This document shows, piece after piece, positions 14,065-22,053 of a DNA stretch of 44,088 bases. This DNA comes from Anaerovoracaceae bacterium. GTDB taxonomy: Bacteria > Bacillota > Clostridia > Peptostreptococcales > Anaerovoracaceae. The stretch covers positions 1-44,088 of the forward strand of contig JASBYX010000008.1 in assembly GCA_029983755.1 (NCBI GenBank). The letters run 5' to 3'. How positions within the stretch are numbered: position 1 is the first letter of the stretch; the number at the start of each line of letters is the position of its first letter. Below the pieces are notes generated by a model, which worked only from the letters and a program-made list of their open reading frames with translations, searched no databases and had not been told where the DNA came from. The position numbers and the translations under genes are program-made.

Positions 14065-16161
14065 ATGAAAAATTTCGGTTTATCAAGGGTAATCTCCCCC
14101 AAGGGAGTGCTGCCCGTTGCAGCGTGGCAACTTGACAACACAACCATACCTCGTCACGGGGAAGCTGTACTTCAGGTAGAAAAAGTTCAATTTGAAAAAG
14201 AAAGCTTTAACCAAATATGTTCAAGCTGTGGCTACGATATAAGCAAGATTAAGGAAAGAATAATAGACATTATAAACAAGAGGGGAAAGCTTCAGAATCC
14301 TTACACTAAAACCGGAGGAGTGTTCATCGGTAAAATGTTGGAAATGGGTAAGAACTACGTAAATCCTGAGAACTTCAAAGAGGGTGATAAGGTTTATTGC
14401 GTGTGTTCGACCTGTGGAATACCAATGGAGATCGACGCCATTCACTCAGTTGATTTCCAGTTCGGACAGATAACTTGTACCGGTAGGGCGATAGTCTTTG
14501 ACACCACGCCACTTAGACACGCAATCAAGGACATAAAGGATGAGTTTGTGCTTTCGGCCCTAGACGAAGCAGGAAACCTCTACGGACTATACAAGATTGC
14601 TAAGGCCGAAAAAATCACAACAGCAATGATAATAGGAACAAGTCCCATAGCCTCTATGCTCTACGCTGAGGCTATGAGGGAAGCAATGAGAGATAATAAC
14701 CTTAAGGGGAAAATCTCCGTCATAATGGATAAAAATTCCAAGCAGGCGAGTCAGCAAGTAGCCACAACACAGGCATTGGAAGGAATCGTGGACTCAATAT
14801 ATTTTGTTGACCTTGTGAGACCCATAGAAGCCGCAAGGGAGATGATGCCTCTGGACAACATATATGGTGGGATAGCTGACAAGGTGGTTGTAATCGACGA
14901 TATTTTTGGTGCTGAGAGCCTTGCAGTTTCCATAGTTAAGGAAGACGGCCACGTGTTTTTTTCTTCTGCCGGAAACCACTACTGGACCGCAGCAGTTGCG
15001 ACGGAAGGTCTTGGTAAGGAAGTTCACATGCACGTTTTTGACCAGTATGTGGAGGAACACCCGGAGTTCACCTTCAAACTTGTGGAAAAGCTTAAGGGGA
15101 AGATGGAAAACGCCGAAAAGCTATGGAAAAAGACGGCTAAGGATAGAGTTTGGCCTGAATACAGTGAGGACGGTAACGAAATCGGAATCGGGCGAGCCGG
15201 TTCTAAGGGAGATTTTGTTTTTCAGAGTCTACGCACAAAACAGATGGTTGACGAGGTGCTCAACATTGCCAAATACGACTGCAATGTGATAATTCAAGGA
15301 GAGACGGGAGTCGGTAAAGAAAAGGTCTTAGAACTGATTCACGAAAACAGCAGCAGGCGAAGTGGTCCCTGTGTGAAAATAAATTGTGCAACCATAAGCG
15401 AGAGCCTTGCTGAATCTGAGTTTTTCGGATATGAAAAGGGTGCCTTCACTGGAGCCAGAGATGATGGCAAACACGGGTATTTTGAGATGGCAAACAACGG
15501 TATTTTGTTTCTGGATGAGATTGGAACGCTACCTATACAGATGCAGTCTAAACTTCTCCGTGTCATTCAGGAGAGCCAATTTTACAGGATCGGTGGGAGC
15601 AAGCCGGTGTCTGTGAACGTCAGGGTTATTGTGGCGAACAACGTGCCGCTCAAAGAACTTGTGGAGAGAGGGGAATTCAGAGAAGACCTTTACTACAGAC
15701 TTAATATTTGCACCATAGATGTGCCCCCACTCAGGGAGAGAAGAGAGGATATAATCTGCCTAGCTGAATCTTTTGTTGCGGATTGGTCTAAGAAATATTC
15801 CATACACAAGGAGATGGAAAACGATGCGTTGAGGACGCTTTTTTATCATTCATGGCCGGGAAATGTCAGGGAGCTTGAGAATGTGGTTCACAGGCTTGTC
15901 ATCAAGACGAAGGGGGAGATTATAACTAAGACAGATGTGGATCAGCTTATTCACACAGAGGGTGGAAGTGGCGGTGCGCCTAGTATTAGGACGCCGGGAG
16001 ATTTCAACTCTTCTTTTGATTTTCACAAATTTATGGATTCTCAGGAGAGGGAAGTGATTGCCTTTGCCTTAGAAAAGGGAGACTCCACAAGGAAGGCTGC
16101 CGCTATCCTTGGATTGCCACAGACGACCCTTGCCAGAAAGAAGCTCAAACACGGGCTGTAA
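14065..16161 (+). CDS. Sigma-54 dependent activator with 3,5-diaminohexanoate dehydrogenase-like sensor domain
   Basis: A 698-residue bacterial enhancer-binding protein. Residues 1 to about 350 resemble L-erythro-3,5-diaminohexanoate dehydrogenase (KDD) of lysine fermentation: RVISPKGVLPVAAWQLDN, KRGKLQNPYTKTGGVFIGK, FEGD-type KEGDKV, LSALDEAG, VATEGLGKEV. The usual glycine-rich nucleotide loop is replaced by GTSPIAS (residues 191-197), so it is probably a ligand sensor, not an enzyme. Cys pairs C52/C55 and C112/C114/C117 look unlike KDD. The AAA+ domain has Walker A GETGVGKE (about residue 412), the sigma-54 loop GAFTGA (about 459), Walker B ILFLDEIG (about 480) and a GSKPVSVNVRVI sensor stretch. 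A Fis-type helix-turn-helix (STRKAAAILGLPQTTLARKK) ends the protein. The ribosome site is AAGGAG. Likely inducer: a lysine pathway intermediate (inference). Confidence 0.88.
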   Translation: MKNFGLSRVISPKGVLPVAAWQLDNTTIPRHGEAVLQVEKVQFEKESFNQICSSCGYDISKIKERIIDIINKRGKLQNPYTKTGGVFIGKMLEMGKNYVNPENFKEGDKVYCVCSTCGIPMEIDAIHSVDFQFGQITCTGRAIVFDTTPLRHAIKDIKDEFVLSALDEAGNLYGLYKIAKAEKITTAMIIGTSPIASMLYAEAMREAMRDNNLKGKISVIMDKNSKQASQQVATTQALEGIVDSIYFVDLVRPIEAAREMMPLDNIYGGIADKVVVIDDIFGAESLAVSIVKEDGHVFFSSAGNHYWTAAVATEGLGKEVHMHVFDQYVEEHPEFTFKLVEKLKGKMENAEKLWKKTAKDRVWPEYSEDGNEIGIGRAGSKGDFVFQSLRTKQMVDEVLNIAKYDCNVIIQGETGVGKEKVLELIHENSSRRSGPCVKINCATISESLAESEFFGYEKGAFTGARDDGKHGYFEMANNGILFLDEIGTLPIQMQSKLLRVIQESQFYRIGGSKPVSVNVRVIVANNVPLKELVERGEFREDLYYRLNICTIDVPPLRERREDIICLAESFVADWSKKYSIHKEMENDALRTLFYHSWPGNVRELENVVHRLVIKTKGEIITKTDVDQLIHTEGGSGGAPSIRTPGDFNSSFDFHKFMDSQEREVIAFALEKGDSTRKAAAILGLPQTTLARKKLKHGL

Positions 16162-16171
16162 ATATATCGGT

Positions 16172-16405
16172 TCAGGCATTTTTATTCGACTTTTCGTAAA
16201 GATATCTGTCCACATCTTGGATTCCAACGGGAATTTGATAGTCTTCAATAAACTTTAAAATCCAGTACTTTATTATGGCCAGATTGCATTCGTCAAGGGT
16301 TTTGTTTTCTCCCAACTTGTCCATGGCAAAGCTAAAAGCCGCATCCAGAGCAGGTTTGTTGGGTATGTTACTGGTTGTAACGCTGTCTATATATCTTTTG
16401 AACAA
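16172..16405 (-). CDS. Small unknown protein, TTG start
   Basis: A 77-residue soluble protein I do not recognise. It is mostly helical by composition (ALDAAFSFAMDKLGENKTLDECNLAIIKYWILKFIEDY) and ends in VDRYLYEKSNKNA. The TTG start at 16405 is supported by AGGAGG placed 8 nt upstream on the minus strand; no ATG in frame has such a site. It is convergent with the activator gene, whose stop is only 10 nt away, and no terminator separates them. Confidence 0.6.
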   Translation of the reverse strand: MFKRYIDSVTTSNIPNKPALDAAFSFAMDKLGENKTLDECNLAIIKYWILKFIEDYQIPVGIQDVDRYLYEKSNKNA

Positions 16406-16635
16406 GGCCTAATCCTCCTGAAAAAGGTTAATATTGTTATATAAGTATTATTAGCATTTTTGTGCCAAATTGCAATGCCTAATTTGGTGGTGCCATTGTG
16501 ATTATGTAAAATCTTTTTAACTTATTTCATTTAACTTGAGTATGAGGTATAATTTAGTTGTAAAATTTTAATTAAGGATTAAAGATTAACATTTCCTATT
16601 AGCTGAAACATAGTCTCAAAGGGGGCTGATTACTG
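16406..16635. other. AT-rich divergent intergenic region upstream of dsdA
   Basis: A TATAAT lies at 16548-16553 on the plus strand with only a weak -35 (TTTCAT at 16525-16530). TGGCAC-like words occur on both strands but none has the GG-N10-GC spacing together with a good -12 (see rejected items). No gene is seen. Confidence 0.4.
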
Positions 16636-17985
16636 ATGAAACGAAAAAACAATGGAAAAACCGCAGAGTTCTTTAACAATGAGATTGCAGAGGGAAAGCC
16701 GATATTTTGGGCAAACCCTGTGATGACAGGTACAGATGATAAAAATAAAATCGATGCAGATGCTGCATCAGGTAAGGACAGAAAGATTACTAGAAGAGAC
16801 ATTGATGAGGCGGAGGCCAGACTGAAAAGGTTCGCCCCATATATCGAGAGAGTTTTTCCGGAAACCGCAGACAGCCACGGAATAATCGAATCTCCACTTA
16901 AAGAAATTCACAAGATGAAGAATTACCTTCTTTCCAAGGGAGAGGTGGTTCAGGGAAATCTTTACCTCAAGTGTGACAGCCACCTACCCATTTCCGGTTC
17001 AGTGAAAGCTAGGGGTGGAATTTACGAGGTCCTCAAATACGCAGAGGAGCTTGTATTAGAGGCCGGAATGATCACAAAAGAGGACGACTACGCAAGACTT
17101 GCTGACGATGATTTCAAGAAATTCTTTGCAGGCTACAGTGTTGCGGTGGGATCCACGGGAAACCTGGGGATGTCAATTGGCATAATAAGCGCGAAACTGG
17201 GATTCAAGGTGGATGTGCACATGTCACAGGATGCCAAGGACTGGAAGAAGGAACTCTTGCGTGAGGCAGGAGTAAATGTTGTGGAGTATTCAGGGGACTA
17301 TGAGAAAGCCGTTGCAGAGGGAAGGAAGCTGGCTGAGGCAGACCCGAAATGCCATTTTGTTGACGATGAAAATTCCTTGGATTTATTCCTAGGATATGCC
17401 GTTGCCGGAAGAAGACTGGCTAGGCAGCTTCAGGAACAAAATATCTCTGTGTCGGAGGGTTCTCCTCTGTTTGTGTATATCCCTTGTGGGGTTGGCGGCG
17501 CTCCCGGAGGTATTGCCTTCGGTATCAGAGATGAGTTTGGAGAAAACGCCCACATATATTTTGCTGAACCGGTGCAGGCCCCTGCAATGACCCTTGGACT
17601 AGTTACGGGACTTTACGAGGAGATTTCAGCTCAAGATGTGGGTCTCAGCGGAAAAACCGAGGCAGATGGACTTGCCGTTTCGAGACCTTCCGCCTTGGTA
17701 TCGCCGATTATGGCCGGTATGCTGGAAGGATGCTTTACTATCAAAGATGAGGATCTTTACCCGTACTTAACAAATCTTGCAGAACTTGAGGATATATGGG
17801 TGGAACCTTCAGCCTGTGCAGCCTTCCCGGGGCCAGGTCTGATTTCTGAGAATTGGGATGGTCTTGAAGATGTGGAAGCAAACCACATTGTGTGGGCAAC
17901 AGGTGGCAGTGCAGTTCCTGATGAAATAATGCAGGAGTACTATAGAAAAGGAAAAAATAAGGAGAACTTTAGCGGTGAGGAATAG
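16636..17985 (+). CDS. dsdA: D-serine ammonia-lyase (D-serine dehydratase)
   Basis: A pyridoxal phosphate enzyme that converts D-serine to pyruvate and ammonia in the cytoplasm. The PLP lysine sits in LPISGSVKARGG (about residues 117-128). The phosphate-binding glycine-rich loop is VGSTGNLGMSIG (about residues 173-184). PCGVGGAPGG (about residue 283) and the C-terminal GGSAVP loop complete the fold. Length 449 matches E. coli DsdA at 442. An AAAGGGGG site precedes the ATG by 10-12 nt. The 3' end overlaps the next gene by 11 bp, so the two are translationally coupled. Pyruvate made here could enter PFOR. No DsdC-type regulator is adjacent. Confidence 0.93.
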   Translation: MKRKNNGKTAEFFNNEIAEGKPIFWANPVMTGTDDKNKIDADAASGKDRKITRRDIDEAEARLKRFAPYIERVFPETADSHGIIESPLKEIHKMKNYLLSKGEVVQGNLYLKCDSHLPISGSVKARGGIYEVLKYAEELVLEAGMITKEDDYARLADDDFKKFFAGYSVAVGSTGNLGMSIGIISAKLGFKVDVHMSQDAKDWKKELLREAGVNVVEYSGDYEKAVAEGRKLAEADPKCHFVDDENSLDLFLGYAVAGRRLARQLQEQNISVSEGSPLFVYIPCGVGGAPGGIAFGIRDEFGENAHIYFAEPVQAPAMTLGLVTGLYEEISAQDVGLSGKTEADGLAVSRPSALVSPIMAGMLEGCFTIKDEDLYPYLTNLAELEDIWVEPSACAAFPGPGLISENWDGLEDVEANHIVWATGGSAVPDEIMQEYYRKGKNKENFSGEE

Positions 17986-19210
17986 ATTCAAAAGCAAATA
18001 CTTCAGACTTTGGCTTACCCTTTTCCTAGTGGGAGTGGCATTGATAACATTTCACTATGCTATTTCCAACATGGGAGATATATCCGGCGCCATAGATACA
18101 GCAGGGAATATTTTGTTTCCATTTCTCCTTGGAGGAGTCTTGGCATATCTTCTTTGCCCTGTTTACAATTTTGTTGTCAGGCTTGCGTACCATCATAGCC
18201 TTCCCATGTTTAAAACTAAGATAAGCACCTTAAGATGTGCCAGAGTTATAGCTTCTGTGGCATCCATTGTGCTACTCTTTGCCGTTGTGGGGGGAGTTTT
18301 GTGGATGATAATTCCTGAACTCATAAAGAGTTTGACGAATATCATTGAATCGGCGCCTGCGAATCTTGGGAAGCTCAGAACTTTCTTCGAATCTCAGCTC
18401 GAAAGGGGAGAATTGGCTTTTGCGGCGGATTCAATAAGGACAGGTTTCGATCAGCTTCAAAGCAAGGTGGTTACCTGGTCCAAAGAGGGTATAATGGACA
18501 GTTTGGATATTTACCTTCAGAAAATCACAGAGGGTGTTCTTTTCACATTCAAGACAATCCTGAACGTTCTGGTCTCCGTTATCGTGGCCGTTTACCTTTT
18601 GAATGGGAAGGAACTCTTCCTTGCCCAGTCAAAAAAAATCGTAGTTGCAAAGTTTTCCGAGGAGACGGCGGGCAAGATTTTTGATTTCTTTGCATTTTCA
18701 AACAAAACATTCGGTGGTTTCATCAACGGTAAAATCATAGACTCAGCTATAATAGGGGTTTTGACATACATCTCCATGTATATTATCGGTTTGCCTTACG
18801 CCCTCCTTGTAAGTGCAATCGTGGGTATTACCAATATCATACCTTTCTTCGGACCGTTTATAGGTGCGGTTCCCGGGGTAATTATCATACTCACGGTAAG
18901 CCCTATGCAGGCTCTTTATTTCGCCCTGATGATTCTGGTAATCCAGCAGCTTGATGGGAATGTGATAGGGCCTAGAATTCTCGGTGGAACGGTGGGGCTC
19001 CCAAGCTTTTGGGTTATGTTTGCCATCATCATCGGTGGTGGTCTATTCGGTTTTATAGGCATGGTTTTAGGTGTTCCGGTTTTCGCCATCATCTATTACT
19101 ACTTGAGCAGACACATTGAGGAAAAGCTTGAGGAAAAGGATATGCCTTCCGAGACCAAGGCTTACCAGCATTACGACAAGTATAAAATAGACAGGGATGA
19201 TATTTTGTAG
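17975..19210 (+). CDS. AI-2E family transporter (PerM-like)
   Basis: A 411-residue membrane protein of the AI-2 exporter/PerM superfamily: two N-terminal membrane segments, a long amphipathic soluble stretch (about residues 120-190), then a cluster of segments. The family signatures are present: FGGFINGKIIDSAIIG, GLPYALLVSAIVGITNIIPFFGPFIGAVPG, IQQLDGNVIGPRILGGTVGL. Relatives export autoinducer-2 or act as Na+/H+ antiporters, so the substrate here is open. The start is the GTG inside the end of dsdA; AAGGAG lies 10 nt upstream. Coupling to dsdA suggests a shared use, perhaps amino-acid by-product export, which is inference. Confidence 0.85.
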   Translation: MRNRFKSKYFRLWLTLFLVGVALITFHYAISNMGDISGAIDTAGNILFPFLLGGVLAYLLCPVYNFVVRLAYHHSLPMFKTKISTLRCARVIASVASIVLLFAVVGGVLWMIIPELIKSLTNIIESAPANLGKLRTFFESQLERGELAFAADSIRTGFDQLQSKVVTWSKEGIMDSLDIYLQKITEGVLFTFKTILNVLVSVIVAVYLLNGKELFLAQSKKIVVAKFSEETAGKIFDFFAFSNKTFGGFINGKIIDSAIIGVLTYISMYIIGLPYALLVSAIVGITNIIPFFGPFIGAVPGVIIILTVSPMQALYFALMILVIQQLDGNVIGPRILGGTVGLPSFWVMFAIIIGGGLFGFIGMVLGVPVFAIIYYYLSRHIEEKLEEKDMPSETKAYQHYDKYKIDRDDIL

Positions 19211-19253
19211 TGAAGCCCATATTAGGAATACGACTGAAAAAGGATTGAAAATT

Positions 19254-20126
19254 ATGAAAATTATAGAGAATTGTAAAATGGATGAGTACACCTCATTTAA
19301 GGTTGGGGGTGCAAGCGACAGACTGATTCTGGTGGATACAGAGGAGGAGCTTGCTTCCGTCATGGCCGAAATCGCCGCTTCCGGGACCCCTTATGTTGTT
19401 TTGGGGAACGGAAGCAACACCCTGTTTGGGGATGGGGGTTTTCGAGGCACTGTTGTGAAACTTGGCCCCGGATTCGACAAAATAGTGGTCTCAGGTGATA
19501 GGGTTACGGCCTTCGGGGCGGTTTTGATGCGCAGGCTTGCTCGAGAGGCGATGAGGGCAGGACTTGGAGGATTTGAGCCCCTGAGCGGAATTCCAGGAAG
19601 TGTAGGTGGAGCTGTTTTCATGAACGCAGGAGCCTATGGGGGAGAAATGAAGCAGGTTGTCAGAAGGGTATATGCAATGAAGCCTGATGGCAGTGCCGCC
19701 GAATGGTTTTCCGGAGATGAACTTGAACTCGGCTACAGACACAGCAGGTTTAAGGATACAGGGGAAATAATCCTGAAGGTAGAACTTGAACTCGAGCCGA
19801 AGGATGTGGAGGAAATCAAGGGGGATATGGATGATTTTACCGATAGGAGAAATAGCAAGCAGCCCTTGGAATTTCCAAGCTGCGGTAGCTTTTTCAAAAG
19901 ACCCCCGGGACACTTTGCAGGTTCTTTGATTCAGGAAGCAGGCCTTGCAGGATACACCATAGGGGGAGCCCAGGTTTCTGAAAAGCACTGTGGCTTTCTC
20001 ATTAACAAGGGTGGAGCTACTGCATCAGATGTTCTAGCCCTCAGGGACCATGTGAAGAAAACCGTTAAGGAAAAATTTAATGTAGATTTGGAACCTGAAG
20101 TTCGAATAATAGATGAGATAATGTAA
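19254..20126 (+). CDS. murB: UDP-N-acetylenolpyruvoylglucosamine reductase
   Basis: An FAD- and NADPH-dependent reductase that makes UDP-N-acetylmuramate for peptidoglycan. The 290-residue product shows NTSFKVGG-like YTSFKVGGASD (about residues 12-22), the FAD loop LGNGSNTLFGDGGFRG, FEPLSGIPGSVGGAVFMNAGAYGGE, YRHSRF and the type II block PSCGSFFKRPPGHFAGSLIQEAGL. The upstream in-frame ATG at 19197 lies inside the exporter gene and has no ribosome site. AAAGGA 8 nt before the ATG at 19254 fixes the start. It opens the murB-PHP-rapZ-whiA group typical of Firmicutes. Its stop region is duplicated 42 bp downstream. Confidence 0.94.
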   Translation: MKIIENCKMDEYTSFKVGGASDRLILVDTEEELASVMAEIAASGTPYVVLGNGSNTLFGDGGFRGTVVKLGPGFDKIVVSGDRVTAFGAVLMRRLAREAMRAGLGGFEPLSGIPGSVGGAVFMNAGAYGGEMKQVVRRVYAMKPDGSAAEWFSGDELELGYRHSRFKDTGEIILKVELELEPKDVEEIKGDMDDFTDRRNSKQPLEFPSCGSFFKRPPGHFAGSLIQEAGLAGYTIGGAQVSEKHCGFLINKGGATASDVLALRDHVKKTVKEKFNVDLEPEVRIIDEIM

Positions 20127-20170
20127 GATATGTGAAACAGGTAAGATTTCATATATGAGATAATGTAAGA
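20113..20170 (+). repeat. 16-bp direct repeat spanning the murB stop
   Basis: ATGAGATAATGTAAGA occurs at 20113-20128 (covering the TAA stop) and again at 20155-20170. Confidence 0.85.
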
Positions 20171-20216
20171 ATTTCAGAACAAAAGTTTAATGCTTTTGGA
20201 GTGAAGGTGTAATTTA

Positions 20217-20966
20217 GTGGAGATTTACGAAAAGAACGGTAAGAGATATAGGATGGTATGGGACTACCATACCCACACTGTTTTTTCCCATGGAAAAGGA
20301 TCCATAGAGGATAACGTAAAGGTTGCAATGGAAAAGGGCTTGGACTCAATTGCCATATCGGATCATGGGCCTGGGCATTTGACCTACGGAGTTAAGCGAA
20401 GGGATTTTCCTGTTATGAGAAAGATCATTGATGATCTCAACAGGAGTTATCCACAGATATCAATATTTCTAAGCGTTGAAGCCAATATTGTCAACCATGG
20501 AAATAATATTGATGTGACGGAAAAAGAGAAGAAAATCTTCGATTTCATCCATGCAGGATATCATTTTGGAGTTATGGGAGGCTATGTGGTAGCCAACTGG
20601 CTTTGGTCTCATGGAATGGGGAAACTGTTCGAGAAAAGCTTGAGGAAGAAAAATACTGATATGATGGTTTCTGCCATTGAAAAGAACAAAATAATGATTT
20701 TGACTCATCCGGGGGATAAGGCTCCTATTGATCTTGAAAGGGTGGCGAAAGCCTGCGAGAGTCGAAACACTCTGATGGAGATAAACCCTTGGCATGGACA
20801 TTTAACTGTTGAAGAGCTGATGTTTTGTAGTAAATATAATGTGAACTTTGTGATCAGCAGCGATGCTCACAGGCCCGAGTTTGTGGGGAGTTTCAAGGAA
20901 GGCCTCGATATGGCTTTTGAAGCTGGAATAGGTATTGATCGTATTGTGAATGTTGAGGAAGTGTAG
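20217..20966 (+). CDS. PHP domain phosphoesterase (YcdX-like)
   Basis: A 249-residue metal-dependent hydrolase of the PHP family. Metal ligands are visible in order: DYHTHTVFSHGKGSIEDNV (about residue 15), ISDHGPGHL (about 47), a Glu in SVEANIV (about 88), FIHAGYHFG (about 109), ILTHPGD (about 162) and ISSDAHRPEFVG (about 219). Relatives act on phosphate esters; the substrate here is unknown. The start is a GTG behind a GAAGGTG site. Its place between murB and rapZ is conserved in many Clostridia. Confidence 0.85.
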   Translation: MEIYEKNGKRYRMVWDYHTHTVFSHGKGSIEDNVKVAMEKGLDSIAISDHGPGHLTYGVKRRDFPVMRKIIDDLNRSYPQISIFLSVEANIVNHGNNIDVTEKEKKIFDFIHAGYHFGVMGGYVVANWLWSHGMGKLFEKSLRKKNTDMMVSAIEKNKIMILTHPGDKAPIDLERVAKACESRNTLMEINPWHGHLTVEELMFCSKYNVNFVISSDAHRPEFVGSFKEGLDMAFEAGIGIDRIVNVEEV

Positions 20967-21004
20967 AATCGTACCATTAGCGTTTTAGTATTGAGGAAGT
21001 AAAA

Positions 21005-21865
21005 ATGGAAAAGTTATCGGTATTCTTGGTCACCGGCCTTTCAGGAGCCGGGAAAACGGTTGTAGCTGATTGGTTTGAAGATAAGGGGTTTTATTGTGTT
21101 GACAACATGCCTCCTTCTTTGATTGAGAATTTTTTGGAACTTTCCAGGAGTTCTCACCACATTGATAAGGTCGCCATAATCATCGATGTGCGTGGTGGAG
21201 AATTCTTTGAGGATTTGGCTTCGGCACTTGATAAACTGAAAAAAGATGGCGGAGTGGATCTGAAGATTTTGTTTGTTGAGGCAAGTGACAAAGCACTTAT
21301 GAGAAGATATAACGAAACCAGGCGTAATCATCCTCTATACATGGGAGCTGCTGATGCCACAGTTATTCAAAAGGAGAGAGAGCTTCTGTCGGGAATCAGG
21401 AAGATTGCTGACTATGTCCTCGATACTACAGGACTGAGGGTTGCTCAGCTCAACCAAATGCTGGACAAGGCCTTTAAAGATGAGGTTCCAACGGTGCCGT
21501 TTACCTTAAACATTCAATCTTTCGGATACAAAAGAGGTCTGCCTGAGGAAGCTGACATGATCTTGGATATGAGGTTTATTCCTAATCCATTCTACGTTGC
21601 AAGTCTGAAAAAATTGACAGGGAAGAACAAGAAGGTTCAAAATTACGTTCTCAAACAACCTGTAACAAGGGACTTTGTTGAAGATTTGTTTGCCCTTGTA
21701 AAGGGAATCGTTCCATATTATGAGAAGGAAGGTAAGAATCATCTCAACGTTGCCTTTGGGTGTACAGGTGGGCAGCACAGGTCTGTGGTGATGGCAGAGA
21801 CCATGGGTGAAAAGTTCAGGAAAGCAGGATTTCAGGTGACGGTGGAACACAGAGACATAAAATAG
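21005..21865 (+). CDS. rapZ: RapZ/YvcJ nucleotide-binding protein
   Basis: A 286-residue P-loop protein: VTGLSGAGKTVVADWFEDKGFYCVDNMPP (about residues 9-37) is the family's Walker A and switch-like stretch. SDKALMRRYNETRRNHPL follows, and the C-terminal domain carries FGCTGGQHRSVVMAE (about residue 251). In Bacillus the orthologue YvcJ binds nucleotides and hydrolyses GTP. In E. coli RapZ is an adapter guiding RNase E to the glmZ sRNA, linked to cell-wall amino sugar supply. Ribosome site GAGGAAG. The usual next gene, yvcK, is absent and kce takes its place. Confidence 0.93.
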   Translation: MEKLSVFLVTGLSGAGKTVVADWFEDKGFYCVDNMPPSLIENFLELSRSSHHIDKVAIIIDVRGGEFFEDLASALDKLKKDGGVDLKILFVEASDKALMRRYNETRRNHPLYMGAADATVIQKERELLSGIRKIADYVLDTTGLRVAQLNQMLDKAFKDEVPTVPFTLNIQSFGYKRGLPEEADMILDMRFIPNPFYVASLKKLTGKNKKVQNYVLKQPVTRDFVEDLFALVKGIVPYYEKEGKNHLNVAFGCTGGQHRSVVMAETMGEKFRKAGFQVTVEHRDIK

Positions 21866-21954
21866 ATAATGGGATGACACAAAAGACACAAAATAGGTTG
21901 CAGGGTGAGGTTTGTGGAAGAAAGCCCTATCCCTATGGGAAACTTTCCCGGCAC

Positions 21955-21983
21955 TTGAATAAAAGTCTTTTAAATGATACAAT
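21955..21983 (+). promoter_or_regulatory. Sigma-A promoter of kce
   Basis: TTGAAT (21955-21960), 17-nt spacer, TACAAT (21978-21983). kce can therefore be expressed apart from rapZ. I see no -24/-12 element here. Confidence 0.6.
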
Positions 21984-22003
21984 AATAACTATCTTGTGAA
22001 AAC

Positions 22004-22019
22004 CCCTGAAAATTCAGGG
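22004..22019 (+). promoter_or_regulatory. Hairpin in the kce leader
   Basis: CCCTGA and TCAGGG form a 6-bp stem with an AAAT loop, about 15 nt after the predicted transcription start and 23 nt before the AAGGAG site. There is no T-run, so a stability role is more likely than termination. Confidence 0.4.
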
Positions 22020-22053
22020 CGGAGAAATATTTACTTTAAAATAAGGAGAAGAA

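Noticed and set aside
16453..16468. Sigma-54-like sequence TTGGCAC-AAAAA-TGCT on the minus strand before the 77-residue gene
   Set aside because: GG and GC are 9 nt apart instead of the required 10, and the -12 lacks TTGC; sigma-54 tolerates spacing changes poorly.
16483..16502. TTGGTGG-N5-TTGT on the plus strand before dsdA
   Set aside because: Spacing fits, but the -24 lacks CAC and the -12 lacks GC; too weak to call.
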